A stretch of DNA of 12,437 bases from JAGXIT01 sp049293335 (GTDB taxonomy: Bacteria > Patescibacteriota > Saccharimonadia > Saccharimonadales > UBA4665), in contig JBATSO010000076.1 of assembly GCA_049293335.1 (NCBI GenBank), positions 1 to 12,437 on the forward strand, in the 5' to 3' direction. How positions within the stretch are numbered: position 1 is the first letter of the stretch; every line of letters begins with the position of its first letter. Below are positions 12,419 to 12,437 of the stretch, in pieces. Made by a program: the position numbers and the translations under genes. Under the pieces are notes generated by a model, which was not told the origin of the DNA, searched no databases, and saw nothing but the letters and a program-made list of their open reading frames with translations.

Positions 12419-12437
12419 ATGGAGCTAGTAACCCTAT
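12419..12437 (+). CDS. Start of an unidentified gene, cut by the window edge
   Basis: The ATG at 12419 is preceded by a good AAAAGGAG ribosome-binding site with an eight-base spacer. Only six codons (MELVTL) are visible, so no function can be given. AGGAGAC over the ribosome-binding site can pair with GTCTCCT at 12332-12338 upstream, a possible translational control. Confidence 0.55.

Noticed and set aside
1..12437. CRISPR array
   Set aside because: No regularly spaced direct repeats and no cas genes were seen. The only direct repeats are the tRNA-derived ones.
1..12437. Recoded UGA (as in Gracilibacteria)
   Set aside because: UGA ends the methyltransferase exactly at the overlap with the endonuclease start, and Trp and Gly codons look standard.

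Overview
The window looks like bacterial chromosome with two stacked accessory blocks beside tRNA genes. The standard code applies: UGA is a genuine stop at the end of the methyltransferase gene. Moderate GC, a LemA/TPM gene pair, CxxC-rich HNH proteins and several probably leaderless or short-leader mRNAs fit Patescibacteria (CPR), perhaps Saccharibacteria. That assignment is an impression from gene content, not a proof.

Layout. Positions 1-308 hold a tRNA-Leu(UAA) on the minus strand. Just beyond its 3' end lies a roughly 150-base remnant ending in a second 21-base copy of the tRNA 3' end. Positions 375-2363 (minus) carry a TPM-domain protein and LemA, apparently one operon, plus a nucleoside 2-deoxyribosyltransferase-like protein. 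Positions 2424-2866 (plus) hold a small HNH endonuclease gene whose frame is broken at an A6 run. It abuts a tRNA-Cys(GCA) on the minus strand. A strong sigma70-type promoter at 2989-3017 then leads into a structured segment that begins as a copy of the 5' part of tRNA-Gly, followed by the intact tRNA-Gly(GCC) at 3207-3283.

The 3' end of tRNA-Gly is the left boundary of an integrated island. A 20-base direct repeat at 3262-3281 and 8997-9016 brackets about 5.7 kb. The island carries a large serine recombinase whose last codons are read from the antisense strand of the tRNA, a 53-residue GTG-start gene, two divergent structured-RNA regions, an unknown 163-residue protein, and an apparent three-gene defence operon. 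That operon is a Shedu-family (DUF4263) nuclease, a Pycsar-type nucleotide cyclase (PycC-like) and a Pycsar transmembrane effector (PycTM-like). The cyclase would make a cyclic pyrimidine nucleotide on phage infection and the membrane effector would respond by disrupting the membrane. The Shedu nuclease is a separate anti-phage effector that seems to share the same transcript.

Right of the island (9169-11168) is a type II restriction-modification pair: a C5-cytosine methyltransferase overlapping a BsuBI/PstI-family endonuclease. This is an unusual partnership, because the BsuBI and PstI prototypes have adenine methyltransferases. It is followed by an unrecognised coiled-coil protein with two C-terminal membrane segments, a terminator, and the first codons of another gene.

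The most novel signal is a set of three tRNA-associated structured segments (about 73-185 minus, 3031-3206 plus, 8876-8996 plus). All three share a hairpin with the apical sequence GCCAGTGGC and a stem whose bases change with pairing kept. Two of them stand about 80 bases before a copy of a tRNA 3' end. They could be the conserved attachment arms of a family of tRNA-targeting elements, or tRNA-linked noncoding RNAs.
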